From: Bacillus sp. FJAT-27445
Lineage (GTDB): Bacteria > Bacillota > Bacilli > Bacillales > Cytobacillaceae
DNA length: 64,000 nucleotides
NCBI RefSeq assembly: GCF_001510665.1
Contig: NZ_LMTI01000001.1
Coordinates: 687,572 to 751,571 of the forward strand
Direction: 5' to 3'
The notes below the pieces were generated by a model. That model searched no databases. It had not been told where the DNA came from and saw only the letters and a list, made by a program, of their open reading frames with translations. Numbering within the stretch: position 1 is the first letter of the stretch; the number at the start of each line of letters is the position of its first letter. Positions 52,563 to 61,951 of this stretch are shown here, one piece after another. The position numbers were made by a program, and so were the translations under genes.

Positions 52563-55271
52563 TTGGCGAAAAATGACGTATTCAATGCCCGTTCTTCATT
52601 TGAAGCAAACGGTAAACGTTATCATTATTACCGTCTTGCGGCACTTGAAGAAGCTGGGGCAGGCAATGTCTCTAGGCTGCCGTATTCAATTAAAGTTTTA
52701 TTGGAGTCCGTCCTTAGGCAATATGATGGACGTGTAATCACAAAAGAGCATGTTGAAAACCTCTCAAAATGGGGGACTAGTGAAGTACGGGAAGTGGATG
52801 TTCCATTCAAACCGTCCCGTGTAATCCTCCAAGATTTCACAGGAGTACCAGTTGTCGTTGACCTTGCGTCACTCAGGAAAGCAGTTGCGGATCTCGGCGG
52901 CGACCCGGATACAATCAATCCGGAAAAAACCGTAGACCTAGTCATTGACCACTCCGTCCAGGTTGATCAGTACGGCAATCCAGGATCCCTTGAAGCAAAC
53001 ATGGTTCTCGAGTTTGAAAGGAACGCCGAACGCTATCAGTTCCTTAACTGGGCCCAGAAAGCATTCAATAACTACCGCGCGGTTCCGCCGGCAACCGGAA
53101 TCGTCCACCAGGTAAACCTGGAATTCCTTGCGGATGTCGTTCATGTTGCTGAGAATGGGGAAGGGGAGCTTGAAGCATTTCCGGATACCCTTGTGGGAAC
53201 CGACTCCCATACTACAATGATCAACGGCCTTGGAGTACTAGGATGGGGGGTTGGCGGTATTGAAGCCGAAGCGGGCATGCTTGGACAGCCATCTTATTTT
53301 CCAGTACCAGAGGTTGTCGGCGTAAAGCTTGTTGGCTCGCTTCCTGATGGTGCGACAGCAACAGACCTTGCCTTAAAAGTTACCCAGGTATTACGCAGCA
53401 AAGGCGTTGTTGGCAAATTTGTCGAATTCTTCGGCCCCGGGGTTTCACAGCTTCCATTGGCAGACCGGGCGACAATTGCAAACATGGCACCAGAATATGG
53501 CGCGACCTGCGGATTCTTCCCAATCGACGATGAATCCCTAGAGTACCTTCGTTTAACTGGGCGTAAAGAAGAACAGGTCCAGGTTGTTGAAGCATATTGC
53601 AAGGCAAATGGATTGTTCTTTAATCCTGATTTTGATCCAGTTTATACAGAAATCGTTGAAATCGATCTTTCCATTATCGAAGCGAACCTGTCCGGCCCTA
53701 AGCGCCCGCAGGACTTGATTCCACTTTCAAAAATGAAGGAAGAATTTGTTAAGGCTGTTAGTGCGCCTCAGGGTAACCAGGGGTTTGGCTTGAAGGAAAA
53801 AGAACTTGGCAAAGAAGTCCAGGTAACCTTCCACAACGGTGACCAAACCGCTATGAAAACTGGCGCCGTGGCCATTGCCGCTATTACGAGCTGTACAAAT
53901 ACTTCGAACCCTTACGTGCTAGTTGGGGCGGGGCTTGTTGCGAAGAAAGCCGTTGAACTTGGCATGGAAGTACCGAAATTCGTTAAAACATCGCTTGCGC
54001 CGGGCTCAAAGGTCGTTACTGGCTATCTGCGCGATTCCGGTTTGCTTCCGTACCTTGAACAGCTTGGTTTCAACCTGGTCGGTTACGGGTGTACGACCTG
54101 TATCGGTAACTCCGGCCCATTGCGTGAAGAAATCGAAAAAGCTGTAGCGGAAAACGATCTCCTAGTAACCTCTGTCCTTTCCGGAAACCGAAACTTTGAA
54201 GGTCGTATTCATCCACTTGTTAAAGGGAATTATCTGGCATCTCCTCCATTGGTTGTTGCCTATGCCCTTGCGGGGAATGTGAACGTTGACCTCCTAACTG
54301 AGCCGGTCGGAAAAGACAGGAATGGAAACGATGTTTTCTTCCAGGATATTTGGCCATCCACAACCGAAGTAAACGAGGTTGTCAAACGGACTGTCACTCC
54401 TGAACTATTCAGGAGGGAATACGAAAATGTCTTCAGCGACAATGAGCGCTGGAATGAAATCAAAACTAGCAACGAACCTTTGTACACATGGGATACCGAC
54501 TCGACCTATATCCAGAATCCGCCTTATTTTGAAGGCCTTTCTCCGGAACCTGGCCTAGTCGAGCCGCTTAATGGGCTGAAGGTTATCGCGAAATTCGGCG
54601 ACTCCGTTACAACGGATCATATTTCTCCAGCCGGCGCGATTGGAAAAGATACTCCTGCGGGCAAATACCTGCGTGAAAAAGGCGTTGAGCCACGTGACTT
54701 TAACTCTTACGGTTCGCGCCGAGGAAACCATGAAGTCATGATGCGAGGTACTTTTGCGAATATCCGCATCCGCAACCAAATCGCACCTGGTACAGAAGGC
54801 GGCTTCACAACTTTCTGGCCAACAGGGGAAGTTACAACGATTTATGATGCGTGCATGAAATACAAGGAAGAAGGCACAGGCCTTGTTGTTATTGCCGGCA
54901 AGGACTATGGAATGGGCTCTTCCCGTGACTGGGCTGCCAAAGGAACCAACCTGCTTGGCATCAAGACTGTCATTGCCGAAAGCTTCGAGCGTATCCACCG
55001 TTCAAACCTTGTCATGATGGGTGTCCTTCCATTGCAATTCAAGGAAGGCGAAAATGCTGAAACACTCGGCCTTTCAGGAAAAGAAACAATTACTGTCCAT
55101 GTTGATGAGAGCGTCCGCCCAAGAGACCTTCTCAAAGTGACAGCTGTCGATGAAGGCGGCAATACAACCGAATTCGAAGTGCTTGTCCGCTTTGATTCCG
55201 AGGTAGAGATTGATTACTACCGCCATGGAGGCATCCTTCCAATGGTGCTCCGTGAAAAGCTGAAAGCATAA
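52563..55271 (+). CDS. citB: aconitate hydratase (aconitase A)
   Basis: Isomerises citrate and isocitrate in the TCA cycle; in Bacillus also an iron-responsive RNA-binding protein. The 902-aa product carries the 4Fe-4S cysteines in [11 protein letters not shown] and [12 protein letters not shown], and [23 protein letters not shown] 52563 is preferred over ATG 52545 since AAGGGGGT lies between them. Monocistronic with a terminator. Confidence 0.97.
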   Translation: MAKNDVFNARSSFEANGKRYHYYRLAALEEAGAGNVSRLPYSIKVLLESVLRQYDGRVITKEHVENLSKWGTSEVREVDVPFKPSRVILQDFTGVPVVVDLASLRKAVADLGGDPDTINPEKTVDLVIDHSVQVDQYGNPGSLEANMVLEFERNAERYQFLNWAQKAFNNYRAVPPATGIVHQVNLEFLADVVHVAENGEGELEAFPDTLVGTDSHTTMINGLGVLGWGVGGIEAEAGMLGQPSYFPVPEVVGVKLVGSLPDGATATDLALKVTQVLRSKGVVGKFVEFFGPGVSQLPLADRATIANMAPEYGATCGFFPIDDESLEYLRLTGRKEEQVQVVEAYCKANGLFFNPDFDPVYTEIVEIDLSIIEANLSGPKRPQDLIPLSKMKEEFVKAVSAPQGNQGFGLKEKELGKEVQVTFHNGDQTAMKTGAVAIAAITSCTNTSNPYVLVGAGLVAKKAVELGMEVPKFVKTSLAPGSKVVTGYLRDSGLLPYLEQLGFNLVGYGCTTCIGNSGPLREEIEKAVAENDLLVTSVLSGNRNFEGRIHPLVKGNYLASPPLVVAYALAGNVNVDLLTEPVGKDRNGNDVFFQDIWPSTTEVNEVVKRTVTPELFRREYENVFSDNERWNEIKTSNEPLYTWDTDSTYIQNPPYFEGLSPEPGLVEPLNGLKVIAKFGDSVTTDHISPAGAIGKDTPAGKYLREKGVEPRDFNSYGSRRGNHEVMMRGTFANIRIRNQIAPGTEGGFTTFWPTGEVTTIYDACMKYKEEGTGLVVIAGKDYGMGSSRDWAAKGTNLLGIKTVIAESFERIHRSNLVMMGVLPLQFKEGENAETLGLSGKETITVHVDESVRPRDLLKVTAVDEGGNTTEFEVLVRFDSEVEIDYYRHGGILPMVLREKLKA

Positions 55272-55283
55272 TAGCCGGAAAAT

Positions 55284-55322
55284 AAAACACCATGTGGCCA
55301 TTTCGCCGCATGGTGTTTTTTA
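55284..55322. terminator. bidirectional terminator between citB and the epimerase gene
   Basis: AAAACACCATG / CATGGTGTTTTT, 11 bp, 14-base loop, just before the convergent stop at 55325. Confidence 0.85.
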
Positions 55323-55324
55323 AT

Positions 55325-56350
55325 CTATCGTTTGTTATTCCATTCATTGATTAGCTGTTGTTCTTTTTCAAAAGAGAGGCCAGCTTTCAAATTCTCCCCA
55401 TTTCTTGATTGGTCCCACAGATAAGTATCTTCAATGGTTTTTTCAAGAGGGCTGAAAGAAAGACCCGCTTTCAAAGCCCTCTCAATATTAAAAGAAAAAG
55501 CGCCTTTCAGCGGTTTGTCCCCGGCTGCTGGTTCTTCCGGCAGCCAAAGTGGCATTTCCGTCCAGGGAGCTATCTTTCGTTCCAATAGGAAGGACTCATC
55601 AACCCAATCGAATTCAGCATCACTGCCTGTAACTTTTTTAATAGCCTGCAAAAAAGCTCCCATTTCCAACGGTTGTTTGGGGCCTGTTGCATTATAAGTA
55701 CCGCTTTGATTCTGCTCGATCATGAAGAGAATCCATTTCGCAAGATCCCTTGAATCAATAAACTGAATTCGCCTTTTTGGATTTCCAGGCGCGAGTACTT
55801 TTCCACCGCGAGCCACCCGGTTCACCCAATAAGTAAACCTGTCGGAATAATCATCTGGTCCAACAAGGAGCCCAGCGCGAACATTCAGGACACGGCCGGG
55901 CATGTTTTTTTCGGCCTCATGCTCGCAAAGTGTTTTAAATTCGCCGTAGTATTCCATTAATGGGCCATTGACTCCATTGGAAAGCTCATCTGCCCGTTCT
56001 GGGTCCATTTCAAGTAATGGTCCCGATTCATCCATATTTTGAATTCCCCAGTCTTTGTAGACTGAGATACTAGAAATGAACGTGTAGTGCGCGGTATTAC
56101 CGCCAAGGACCTCAGTCGACTTTCTTACCGTAGAAGGGACATATCCACTTGTATCCAGAACAGCATCCCAAACCCTGCCCTTTAGGGGATCCAATTCTCC
56201 AAACCTGTCACCAATGATAACTTCTACATTTTCAAGCGCGCCATTTTGGCTGCCTCTGTTAAAAACAGATACTTGATGATTACGTTTTAAAGCCTCTTCA
56301 ACAAACGCTTTGCCTAGAAAACGGCTTCCACCGAGAACCAAAATTTTCAC
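55325..56350 (-). CDS. NAD-dependent epimerase/dehydratase family protein
   Basis: A 341-aa extended SDR: GxxGxxG-type motif VLGGSRFLGKAFVEEAL, VFNRGSQNG, then a variant catalytic region near EYYGEFKTLCEHEAE (Tyr-x3-Lys). This architecture occurs in mRNA-binding-like or isoflavone-reductase-like SDRs of Bacilli (YfnG/YeeZ-type). GTG 56350 follows AAGGGGG. Substrate unknown; not part of the B. subtilis citB neighbourhood. Confidence 0.78.
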   Translation of the reverse strand: MKILVLGGSRFLGKAFVEEALKRNHQVSVFNRGSQNGALENVEVIIGDRFGELDPLKGRVWDAVLDTSGYVPSTVRKSTEVLGGNTAHYTFISSISVYKDWGIQNMDESGPLLEMDPERADELSNGVNGPLMEYYGEFKTLCEHEAEKNMPGRVLNVRAGLLVGPDDYSDRFTYWVNRVARGGKVLAPGNPKRRIQFIDSRDLAKWILFMIEQNQSGTYNATGPKQPLEMGAFLQAIKKVTGSDAEFDWVDESFLLERKIAPWTEMPLWLPEEPAAGDKPLKGAFSFNIERALKAGLSFSPLEKTIEDTYLWDQSRNGENLKAGLSFEKEQQLINEWNNKR

Positions 56351-56562
56351 TCTTGAACCCCCTTTTTTTCTTGATTTTAACAGGAAAGAAACAAACAGCA
56401 TATCGATTTGCCTGAAAATTTCAGCAAATTGTCAATTTACATGGTACGATTGCAATAGGAGCAACATTTGTCACATTATCGGCATTATTTTTCCATCAAG
56501 TATGTATATTTCCTCACTGTTAATAGTGTAAAATCGGAATAGAGAAAAAAGGAGGGGCGCAA

Positions 56563-57090
56563 ATGGCAAAAAAGTGGATTGCAGGCATTTTTCTTTTAGC
56601 ATTATTGGCCATTGCGATTGTCCAGGCGCTTGATACAAAAGAGGAACCAAAGGAAATAAGTGAAGCAGTGGCAAGCGGGTTAAAGGAAGGGGCTAAAGCA
56701 CCCGACTTTGAGCTTAAGACTTTGTCAGGCGAAAATATACAGCTATCAAGCCTCAAGGGTAAAAAAGTTATGCTAAATTTCTGGGCAACCTGGTGCGGAC
56801 CCTGTAAAGCGGAAATGCCGGCGATGCAGCAGCTTTCAACAGAAGTGGACAGTGACGTCGCCATTCTGGCTGTCAATATCGATCCTCATATGAATGTACA
56901 GGAATTTGTCGACCAAAATGGGATTACCTTTCCAATCCTTCTTGATGAGGAAGATGAAGTAAACGCAATGTATAAAATCATATCAATTCCTACTACTTTT
57001 TTTATTGACAGCGAAGGAATTATTCAGGATAAATTTATCGGTGCCATGCCGCACGATGCCATGGTCCAGTATATTGAAGATTTGAACTAA
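56563..57090 (+). CDS. yneN: membrane-anchored thioredoxin-like protein (YneN/TlpA type)
   Basis: A 175-aa protein with an N-terminal membrane anchor (WIAGIFLLALLAIAIVQAL) and an extracytoplasmic thioredoxin domain with active site FWATWCGPCKAEMPAM and the cis-Pro in ISIPTTFFID. Resembles ResA/YneN, which reduce disulfides outside the membrane. GGAGGGG precedes the ATG. Syntenic with B. subtilis yneN after citB. Confidence 0.9.
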   Translation: MAKKWIAGIFLLALLAIAIVQALDTKEEPKEISEAVASGLKEGAKAPDFELKTLSGENIQLSSLKGKKVMLNFWATWCGPCKAEMPAMQQLSTEVDSDVAILAVNIDPHMNVQEFVDQNGITFPILLDEEDEVNAMYKIISIPTTFFIDSEGIIQDKFIGAMPHDAMVQYIEDLN

Positions 57091-57097
57091 CAAATTG

Positions 57098-57128
57098 GCC
57101 ATCAGGGGAACCTGGTGGCTTTGAATTT
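57098..57128 (+). terminator. Rho-independent terminator
   Basis: GCCATCAGG / CCTGGTGGC with a GGAA-type loop and TTTGAATTTTT, directly behind yneN. Confidence 0.75.
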
Positions 57129-57233
57129 TTACAAATCGTTAATTTTTCGATTAAATTTTCAAAAAGTTGTAATAATTGCAACCGTTTGCGGGCATACTTA
57201 CTGTTAGAATAGTAACTAAGGGAAGGTGATACC

Positions 57234-57365
57234 ATGCGAAAGCCTCGTAAACGCTCATTTGCTGAACTTGTTAACGAAAACAAAAACCAAATTTTAAAAG
57301 ACGAAGCGGCAATGGAAAAAATCGAGCGGCGCCTGGAAGCAAAACGTTTAGGCAAAGCTGAATAG
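57234..57365 (+). CDS. FbpB-type small basic protein
   Basis: A 43-aa basic protein: MRKPRKRSFAELVNENK, then ILKDEAAMEKIERRLEAKR. This is the Fur-regulated basic protein B family, which in B. subtilis acts as an RNA chaperone partner of the iron-sparing sRNA FsrA. No clear Fur box is visible upstream; GTTG-N9-CAAC (57166-57182) is a different dyad. Several FbpB paralogues exist in Bacilli and not all are iron-regulated. Start has GGGAAGGTG. Confidence 0.82.
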   Translation: MRKPRKRSFAELVNENKNQILKDEAAMEKIERRLEAKRLGKAE

Positions 57366-57427
57366 CACATAGTTTTCCAATCATGAAATGATGTCTCCTG
57401 GTAAAGATAAAAGCAGGAGGGATGATC

Positions 57428-57571
57428 ATGGGAAATCCAAAGAAACACAGCAAGCATTATGTTCCGAGCCACCTTGGTACACAGCCAAGAGGATTCAGCG
57501 GGAACAATGGCAAGAAAATGCAGGATAAATCCGGGCAGCATGCCCAGGTAATTCAGACTAAGGGCGAATAG
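57428..57571 (+). CDS. sspN: small acid-soluble spore protein N
   Basis: A 47-aa SASP beginning MGNPKKHSKHYVPSHLGTQP and ending QHAQVIQTKGE, nearly the B. subtilis SspN pattern. Start has GCAGGAGGGATG upstream. Part of the sspN-tlp pair, expressed in the forespore. Confidence 0.93.
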   Translation: MGNPKKHSKHYVPSHLGTQPRGFSGNNGKKMQDKSGQHAQVIQTKGE

Positions 57572-57623
57572 GGCGTCTATCAACTACTTTGCCAAATTCG
57601 CCTTCCAAATCCAATACATTTCA

Positions 57624-57650
57624 AAAGCCCGGTTTCCCCGGGCTTTTTGC
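57624..57650 (+). terminator. Rho-independent terminator
   Basis: AAAGCCCGG / CCGGGCTTT with a 5-base loop and T-run, between sspN and tlp. Confidence 0.85.
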
Positions 57651-57730
57651 GTACCTGTTTTTTTGCTCATATTTTTCCGCGGGCTGCCCATCCTAAAAAG
57701 GTAAGAAGGATTTGATAAGGAGGAAGAACC

Positions 57731-57970
57731 ATGCCATTTGGGAATAAACCAAAACCGGATGACCGGAGCGACAATGTTGAGAAGCTTCAAGAAATGATCC
57801 ATAACACCATCGAAAATATGGAGCGAGCAGAGGAAACAATGGCGCTTAGCGACAGTGAGGAAACAAGGCGGCAGGTTGAGGAGAAAAACGATCGCAGGCA
57901 GGAAAGCATAGAAGCAATGCGCGCCGAAATTAAGGACGAAGCACGCGCGAACGGGCAAAACATGGAATAA
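57731..57970 (+). CDS. tlp: small acid-soluble spore protein Tlp
   Basis: A 79-aa highly charged helical protein: KPDDRSDNVEKLQEMIHNTI, ENMERAEETMALSD and RRQESIEAMRAEIKDEA. Matches the Tlp family of spore proteins. Strong AAGGAGGAAG ribosome site. Confidence 0.93.
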   Translation: MPFGNKPKPDDRSDNVEKLQEMIHNTIENMERAEETMALSDSEETRRQVEEKNDRRQESIEAMRAEIKDEARANGQNME

Positions 57971-57977
57971 TGGTTGG

Positions 57978-58010
57978 GAGGACTTGTTGAATCACAAGTC
58001 CTCCTTTCAA
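57978..58010 (+). terminator. Rho-independent terminator
   Basis: GAGGACTTGT / ACAAGTCCTC, 10 bp with a 6-base loop, then CTTTC; ends tlp. Confidence 0.8.
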
Positions 58011-58120
58011 TTTTAATATTGTTATCCTTTCATAAACCGGGCATGAACATCGCGATGGCCATGCCGGTATGGTACCATAGTAAAAAAAGAAACATTGTTT
58101 TTAGGAAATGGGGATGCAGA

Positions 58121-58546
58121 ATGTTAATCAGCGAGACAGCCATTGAAGTAAGATATGCAGAAACCGACCAAATGGGGGTAGTCTACCATGCGAACTATCT
58201 GGTCTGGATGGAACTTGGGAGGACAAGCTTCATTAGGGAGTTGGGCTATAGTTATGCCAAAATGGAGGAAGACGGAATCATTTCTCCTGTTATCGATATC
58301 CAGGCATCATATAAAAAATCAATGCGCTATGGCGAAACAGCAACCATTAAAACATGGGTGGAACATTACGACGGATTCAGGGTAAAATACGGCTATGAAA
58401 TCCAAAATGAAGCAGGAGAACTGTCTGTCTCCGGCTATTCTGTCCATGTATGTGTAAAAAAGGAAAACTTCCGTCCAATTTCAATAAAGAGGATGTACCC
58501 TGACTGGCATGAATCCTACCAAAAGGCTGCAAAAAAAGCAGATTAG
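58121..58546 (+). CDS. yneP: acyl-CoA thioesterase YneP (4HBT family)
   Basis: A 141-aa hot-dog thioesterase of the 4-hydroxybenzoyl-CoA/YbgC type: EVRYAETDQMGVVYHANYLV with the catalytic Asp in TDQMG and the HANYL loop. ATG 58121 follows GGAAATGGGGA; the longer frame extends into the tlp terminator. Operon with yneQ, as in B. subtilis. Confidence 0.88.
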   Translation: MLISETAIEVRYAETDQMGVVYHANYLVWMELGRTSFIRELGYSYAKMEEDGIISPVIDIQASYKKSMRYGETATIKTWVEHYDGFRVKYGYEIQNEAGELSVSGYSVHVCVKKENFRPISIKRMYPDWHESYQKAAKKAD

Positions 58547-58561
58547 TCAGGGGGAGAGCGA

Positions 58562-58870
58562 GTGGCTTTTGGCATTAAGAAAAAAGATATTGCTGAATGG
58601 AAACGGAAAATTGACAGGGGCGAGATTGCTTTTTTGACCCATTATTGGCTTGATGACCGATTCCCTGGCTGTGATACAGTGACGAAGGCCGGATGCCATG
58701 ATATAGAAAAGCTTATTAAGTGGGGCAAGAAATATGGCTTACAAAAGGAATGGATCCACCACCGGCCAGACGGGTATTCGCATTTTGATCTGATTGGCGA
58801 GAGGCAAAAGGAAATTTTGCTTGCGGAAGGGCTATACGAGCATATATGGGATAAAAACGGCGGCCGGTAA
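58562..58870 (+). CDS. yneQ: YneQ family protein
   Basis: A 102-aa conserved protein of unknown function: AEWKRKIDRGEIAFLTHYWL and RFPGCDTVTKAGCHDIEKLI, KEWIHHRPDGYSHFDLIGER. GTG 58562 behind GGGGGAGAG, 15 bases after yneP. Known only as a conserved Bacillus neighbour of yneP and plsY. Confidence 0.85.
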   Translation: MAFGIKKKDIAEWKRKIDRGEIAFLTHYWLDDRFPGCDTVTKAGCHDIEKLIKWGKKYGLQKEWIHHRPDGYSHFDLIGERQKEILLAEGLYEHIWDKNGGR

Positions 58871-58886
58871 AATGGCCGCCTCTTTC
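58859..58886. terminator. bidirectional terminator between yneQ and yneR
   Basis: GGCGGCC / GGCCGCC with an 8-base loop and TCTTTC; the yneQ stop codon lies in the loop. Confidence 0.8.
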
Positions 58887-58888
58887 TA

Positions 58889-59176
58889 TTAAACATAATG
58901 GAAGACAGGTTCCTGGAGCTTTTCATCAAAATCGATTTCTACATTCTTTCCGTCAAAATACCATAAGTCCTTTTCTTCTATATAAAATATTAAACCCTTG
59001 CTTTCCGTACTTGCAGCAGGATCCATTGGCTCTTCAGAGTCAACCCCGAGGGAAAACCCTTTTTGGAGCTGGCTGAAGCCTCCATAACGGACAAAAAAAC
59101 GAATATGGGTGCCTTCGCTGGCTTCAAATTCATCCTTGTACCACTGCGCCGCTTTGTTGCTTACCTGTAAATTCAT
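58889..59176 (-). CDS. yneR: HesB-like protein YneR
   Basis: A 95-aa HesB/IscA-fold protein without the conserved cysteines: MNLQVSNKAAQWYKDEFEAS, FFVRYGGFSQLQKGFSLGVD, and LWYFDGKNVEIDFDEKLQEP. Lacking Fe-S ligands, it is unlikely to be a scaffold. ATG 59176 follows GAAGGAGG. A UGA-containing HesB paralogue lies 1.5 kb away. Confidence 0.88.
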   Translation of the reverse strand: MNLQVSNKAAQWYKDEFEASEGTHIRFFVRYGGFSQLQKGFSLGVDSEEPMDPAASTESKGLIFYIEEKDLWYFDGKNVEIDFDEKLQEPVFHYV

Positions 59177-59362
59177 CTTGCTGCCTCCTTCAAGGTTGCC
59201 TTCCATCCTTAAAGATGGATTTCTCCGGTTAAACTGGCCAATTTAGCATCATTCTCCCAAGGGGATTAATGCAACATCCGATAAAAGCTGAAAAATGCTC
59301 TGCTCTTTTATTATTTACCAAAACAGGGTTGAAAGCAAAAATAACAGCCTTGAATTTAACTC

Positions 59363-60502
59363 TTAGCGGAGCCATTGATACATATGGTTAAGTGTTTCAG
59401 CATTCATTTTTTGAGCATTTGGTATGGCATATTGGCCAGCCTTTTCAAAAGGGACCACCCTGAAATCACGGCGGTTCTTCCTATAAACGAAGGTCGGGTA
59501 AAACAAAGGATCTTCTACTTCGACACTCGTTCCTTTTTCGGTTATTGTTTTCGTAAGCTTTAATGTTACAAGGCCCCCGATATCCTTAAAGTCGCCAATT
59601 TGCGCCGATATGAAGTTTCCCAGGGAGTAGACAACAAACGTTTTCTTTCCGCCTTGCCCTTTAATCCACTCCATCGGCTGGAGCACGTGTGGATGGGAAC
59701 CAAAAATGATATCGACTCCTTCGCCCGCAAGGAACTTGGCCAGATTCTTTTGTACTTCGGACGGAAAGCGCTGGTATTCGTTCCCCCAATGAATGCTTAC
59801 AACAACTGCATCGCTATCCTTCCGAGCTCTTGCTATATCCTTTTTCATTAAGTCTTTGTCAATCAGATTGACCGCGTATTCCTTTCCCGCAGGGATGGGA
59901 ATACCATTCGTCCCGTAGGTGTACGATAAGAAGGCGAGCCGGATTCCATTCCGTGTAAGTAAAACAATCCTATTCCTGCTTTCCTGGCTTTCTGCGGTGC
60001 CAGTGAAAGGGAGCCCAATTTTTTTAAAATGGGCAATTTGTGTTTCAACGCCACGGAAACCTTTATCAAGGGAATGATTGTTGGCGGTCGACACTATATC
60101 AACTCCAGCATCCATCACTGCATCAGACAGTTCAAAAGGGCTGTTGAAGGACGGATAGCTGGAAATCCCCAGTCCAGTTCCGCCGACCAGGCTTTCCTGG
60201 TTTGCTGTCAGGATATCAGGAGCATGCAGCATTCCATTGACAGGCTCGAACATCGGATGAAAATCATATCCCTTCGCCGTTTTTGCATCCTCATATACAA
60301 GGTCGTGAATCAATATATCGCCAATCGCCCCAATGGTAGCTGTTTCTACTAACTTTTTGCCCCCGCCCACGTACTGCCTTTCTTTATGGGGCTGAGGAGC
60401 CGGCCTGGTTTCAGGCTTTGAATCATTTGAGCAGGCGGATAATAAAAGAATCGAGATGATTCCTGCCGCTGCAATTTTTCTATATAACCGGAATTCCATC
60501 AT
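59363..60502 (-). CDS. CapA family lipoprotein (PGA-synthesis/metallophosphatase fold)
   Basis: A 379-aa lipoprotein with lipobox ILLLSACS at about residues 18-25 and a CapA domain: IGAIGDILIHDLVYED, NQESLVGGTGLGISSYPSFN, VDIVSTANNHSLDKGFRGVE, VVVSIHWGNEYQRFP and IIFGSHPHVLQPMEWI. The metal-binding Asp, Asn-His and His-Pro-His positions fit a calcineurin-like hydrolase. CapA/PgsA proteins take part in poly-gamma-glutamate export, but no pgsBC genes are nearby. ATG 60502 follows TAGGAGG. Confidence 0.87.
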   Translation of the reverse strand: MMEFRLYRKIAAAGIISILLLSACSNDSKPETRPAPQPHKERQYVGGGKKLVETATIGAIGDILIHDLVYEDAKTAKGYDFHPMFEPVNGMLHAPDILTANQESLVGGTGLGISSYPSFNSPFELSDAVMDAGVDIVSTANNHSLDKGFRGVETQIAHFKKIGLPFTGTAESQESRNRIVLLTRNGIRLAFLSYTYGTNGIPIPAGKEYAVNLIDKDLMKKDIARARKDSDAVVVSIHWGNEYQRFPSEVQKNLAKFLAGEGVDIIFGSHPHVLQPMEWIKGQGGKKTFVVYSLGNFISAQIGDFKDIGGLVTLKLTKTITEKGTSVEVEDPLFYPTFVYRKNRRDFRVVPFEKAGQYAIPNAQKMNAETLNHMYQWLR

Positions 60503-60638
60503 GGGAAGTCCTCCTATGAGCAATTTGTTTTCTTTGTAACACACAGTGAATTATTATAAGTGTTAGTTTCCACCATTTCACTTGTTTTTTTCAAAATAAA
60601 GCCAAAAAGTTAAAATATCTTCCAACGGGGTGATAAAA

Positions 60639-60929
60639 ATGTTCACAATTACGGAACCCGCTTACCAAACCATTTCCAGGTCTCTCGAGAACGAAACCCT
60701 ATCTAAAGGGGAAAAATTATACATCCGCCTGACAATGGGGATTGGATGAGGCGGCCCAAAGCTTAATCTGTCTCTGGAAGAGCAGAAGTTAAAGGATGAT
60801 CATGAATTTATTTTTAATGAGTTAACTATCTTAATTCATGAAAACGACCTCGTTTATTTCAATAACACTAAACTCGATTTTGTAAAGGATGTTTTTGGGA
60901 GCGGGCGATTCCAGCTCCTTAAAGTCTAA
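60639..60929 (+). CDS. HesB/IscA-like selenoprotein with in-frame UGA
   Basis: ATG 60639 behind ACGGGGTGAT gives MFTITEPAYQTISRSLENET, ... KLYIRLTMGIG, UGA at 60747-60749, then GGPKLNLSLEEQKLKDDHEF and 40 more residues to TAA: 96 aa with Sec at 37. The context GIG-U-GGPKL is the HesB-like selenoprotein pattern, where Cys homologues read GIGCGGPKL. Both halves follow the IscA fold, and a perfect terminator follows. It has one redox Sec and no other Cys, so classical Fe-S scaffolding is doubtful; its role is unknown. Confidence 0.9.
60768..60785 (+). promoter_or_regulatory. candidate bacterial SECIS of the HesB-like gene
   Basis: CTG-T-CTCT-GGA-AGAG-CAG: a hairpin starting 18 bases after UGA, with a bulged U in the 5' strand, as in the E. 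coli fdhF SECIS, and a G-rich loop. Confidence 0.55.
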
Positions 60930-60962
60930 AAACGGTGTCCCCAAGCGGGAACACCGTTTTTC
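60928..60962. terminator. terminator behind the HesB-like selenoprotein gene
   Basis: AAAAACGGTGTCCC / GGGAACACCGTTTTT with one bulged base; arms begin within the stop codon. May also serve the convergent gene at 60973. Confidence 0.85.
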
Positions 60963-60972
60963 CGTCCTGTTA

Positions 60973-61170
60973 TTAACGTTCGGTTTCATCCATTTCTTCA
61001 AAAAATCCAATTAATTCTTCAAAGTTTTTCGTTATCTTTATCGGCTTTCCCATATAGGACCAATCTGGAGTGTAAGGGTAAAATTCAATTATAAATTCCT
61101 CTTTTGAAGGAGTAGGAGTGACGGAAGACGAAAAAACAAAATCAAACTTTTTGGTGGTTACTGAAGGCAT
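60973..61170 (-). CDS. small protein of unknown function, 65 aa
   Basis: Begins MPSVTTKKFDFVFSSSVTP and ends IKITKNFEELIGFFEEMDET; no membrane segment or motif recognised. ATG 61170 has GAGAGGAGAA upstream. Convergent with the selenoprotein gene. Confidence 0.65.
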   Translation of the reverse strand: MPSVTTKKFDFVFSSSVTPTPSKEEFIIEFYPYTPDWSYMGKPIKITKNFEELIGFFEEMDETER

Positions 61171-61289
61171 AGGAATTCTCCTCTCACTTTTGCAATACAT
61201 TTATAGGTCTATTGTAAAGGGTTGGAGGAATCCATAGACGGCAATGTTTTGAATTATTCGTGAATATTGCAAACGTTTATGGCAACAGA

Positions 61290-61330
61290 AAAATGGCTGT
61301 GAAGAGGGTTGTACCCTTCACAGCCATTTT
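61290..61330. terminator. terminator at the end of plsY
   Basis: AAAATGGCTGTGAAG / CTTCACAGCCATTTT, 15 bp, 11-base loop; includes the end of plsY on the minus strand. Confidence 0.85.
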
Positions 61331-61911
61331 ATTTTCGGTTCAGTTTTATTGATAATTCTCTTGATATTGGCCCTGTGCCTGTAAAACACGAACAAAGCCA
61401 GAAGGGTTACGATGATGATAAGCGGGATATCCCTTGGGGTTGAAAGGAGCGCGTAGGTAACAGCTCCGATCCCAGCCATCATGGAAGAAAGTGAAACATA
61501 TTTTGTTAAATAAAGTGAAACAATAAAGATTGTAAACATGGCTAGAAACATAATCGGCGCATAAAACAGGAGCACGCCCCCTGACGTTGCAACAGCCTTA
61601 CCGCCCCGAAAGCCGGCAAAGATAGGGTACATATGTCCGATTACCGCAATCATACCCGTTATTAGCGGATTAAAATCCTCATAACCGAAGAGCACAGGAA
61701 GGGCGGCGGCAAGCGTGCCTTTCAGAATATCGGCGAGCGTCACAGCAATCCCGGCTTTCACTCCCAGCGTCCTGAAGGTGTTCGTTCCTCCAAGATTACC
61801 GCTGCCGTACTGGCGAATATCCTTGTTATAAAAAACCTTGCCGATAATGAGTCCAGAAGGGATAGAGCCAAGCAAATATGCTAGTATGCAGCATACAACA
61901 ATTCCAATCAT
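61318..61911 (-). CDS. plsY: acyl-phosphate:glycerol-3-phosphate acyltransferase
   Basis: Integral membrane enzyme that acylates glycerol-3-phosphate from acyl-phosphate, first step of phospholipid synthesis. The 197-aa product has five hydrophobic helices and the three active-site motifs: [13 protein letters not shown] with [28 protein letters not shown], and a third loop near [11 protein letters not shown]. In B. subtilis parE/parC follow divergently; here a repeat array and a CHR transporter occupy that side. Confidence 0.95.
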   Translation of the reverse strand: MIGIVVCCILAYLLGSIPSGLIIGKVFYNKDIRQYGSGNLGGTNTFRTLGVKAGIAVTLADILKGTLAAALPVLFGYEDFNPLITGMIAVIGHMYPIFAGFRGGKAVATSGGVLLFYAPIMFLAMFTIFIVSLYLTKYVSLSSMMAGIGAVTYALLSTPRDIPLIIIVTLLALFVFYRHRANIKRIINKTEPKIKWL

Positions 61912-61951
61912 ACTAAAAATCTCCTTTACCTATTACAATGCGATGTTGGTT

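Noticed and set aside
57166-57182. GTTG-N9-CAAC dyad before the FbpB-type gene as Fur box
   Set aside because: Does not resemble the GATAATGATAATCATTATC Fur consensus.
48393-61000. Reading UGA as a general sense codon (e.g. Trp) or the three UGA genes as plain pseudogenes
   Set aside because: Many genes here end in TGA and Trp uses TGG; the UGAs fall exactly at known Sec/Cys positions and selD/selA are present, so selenocysteine is the simpler reading.
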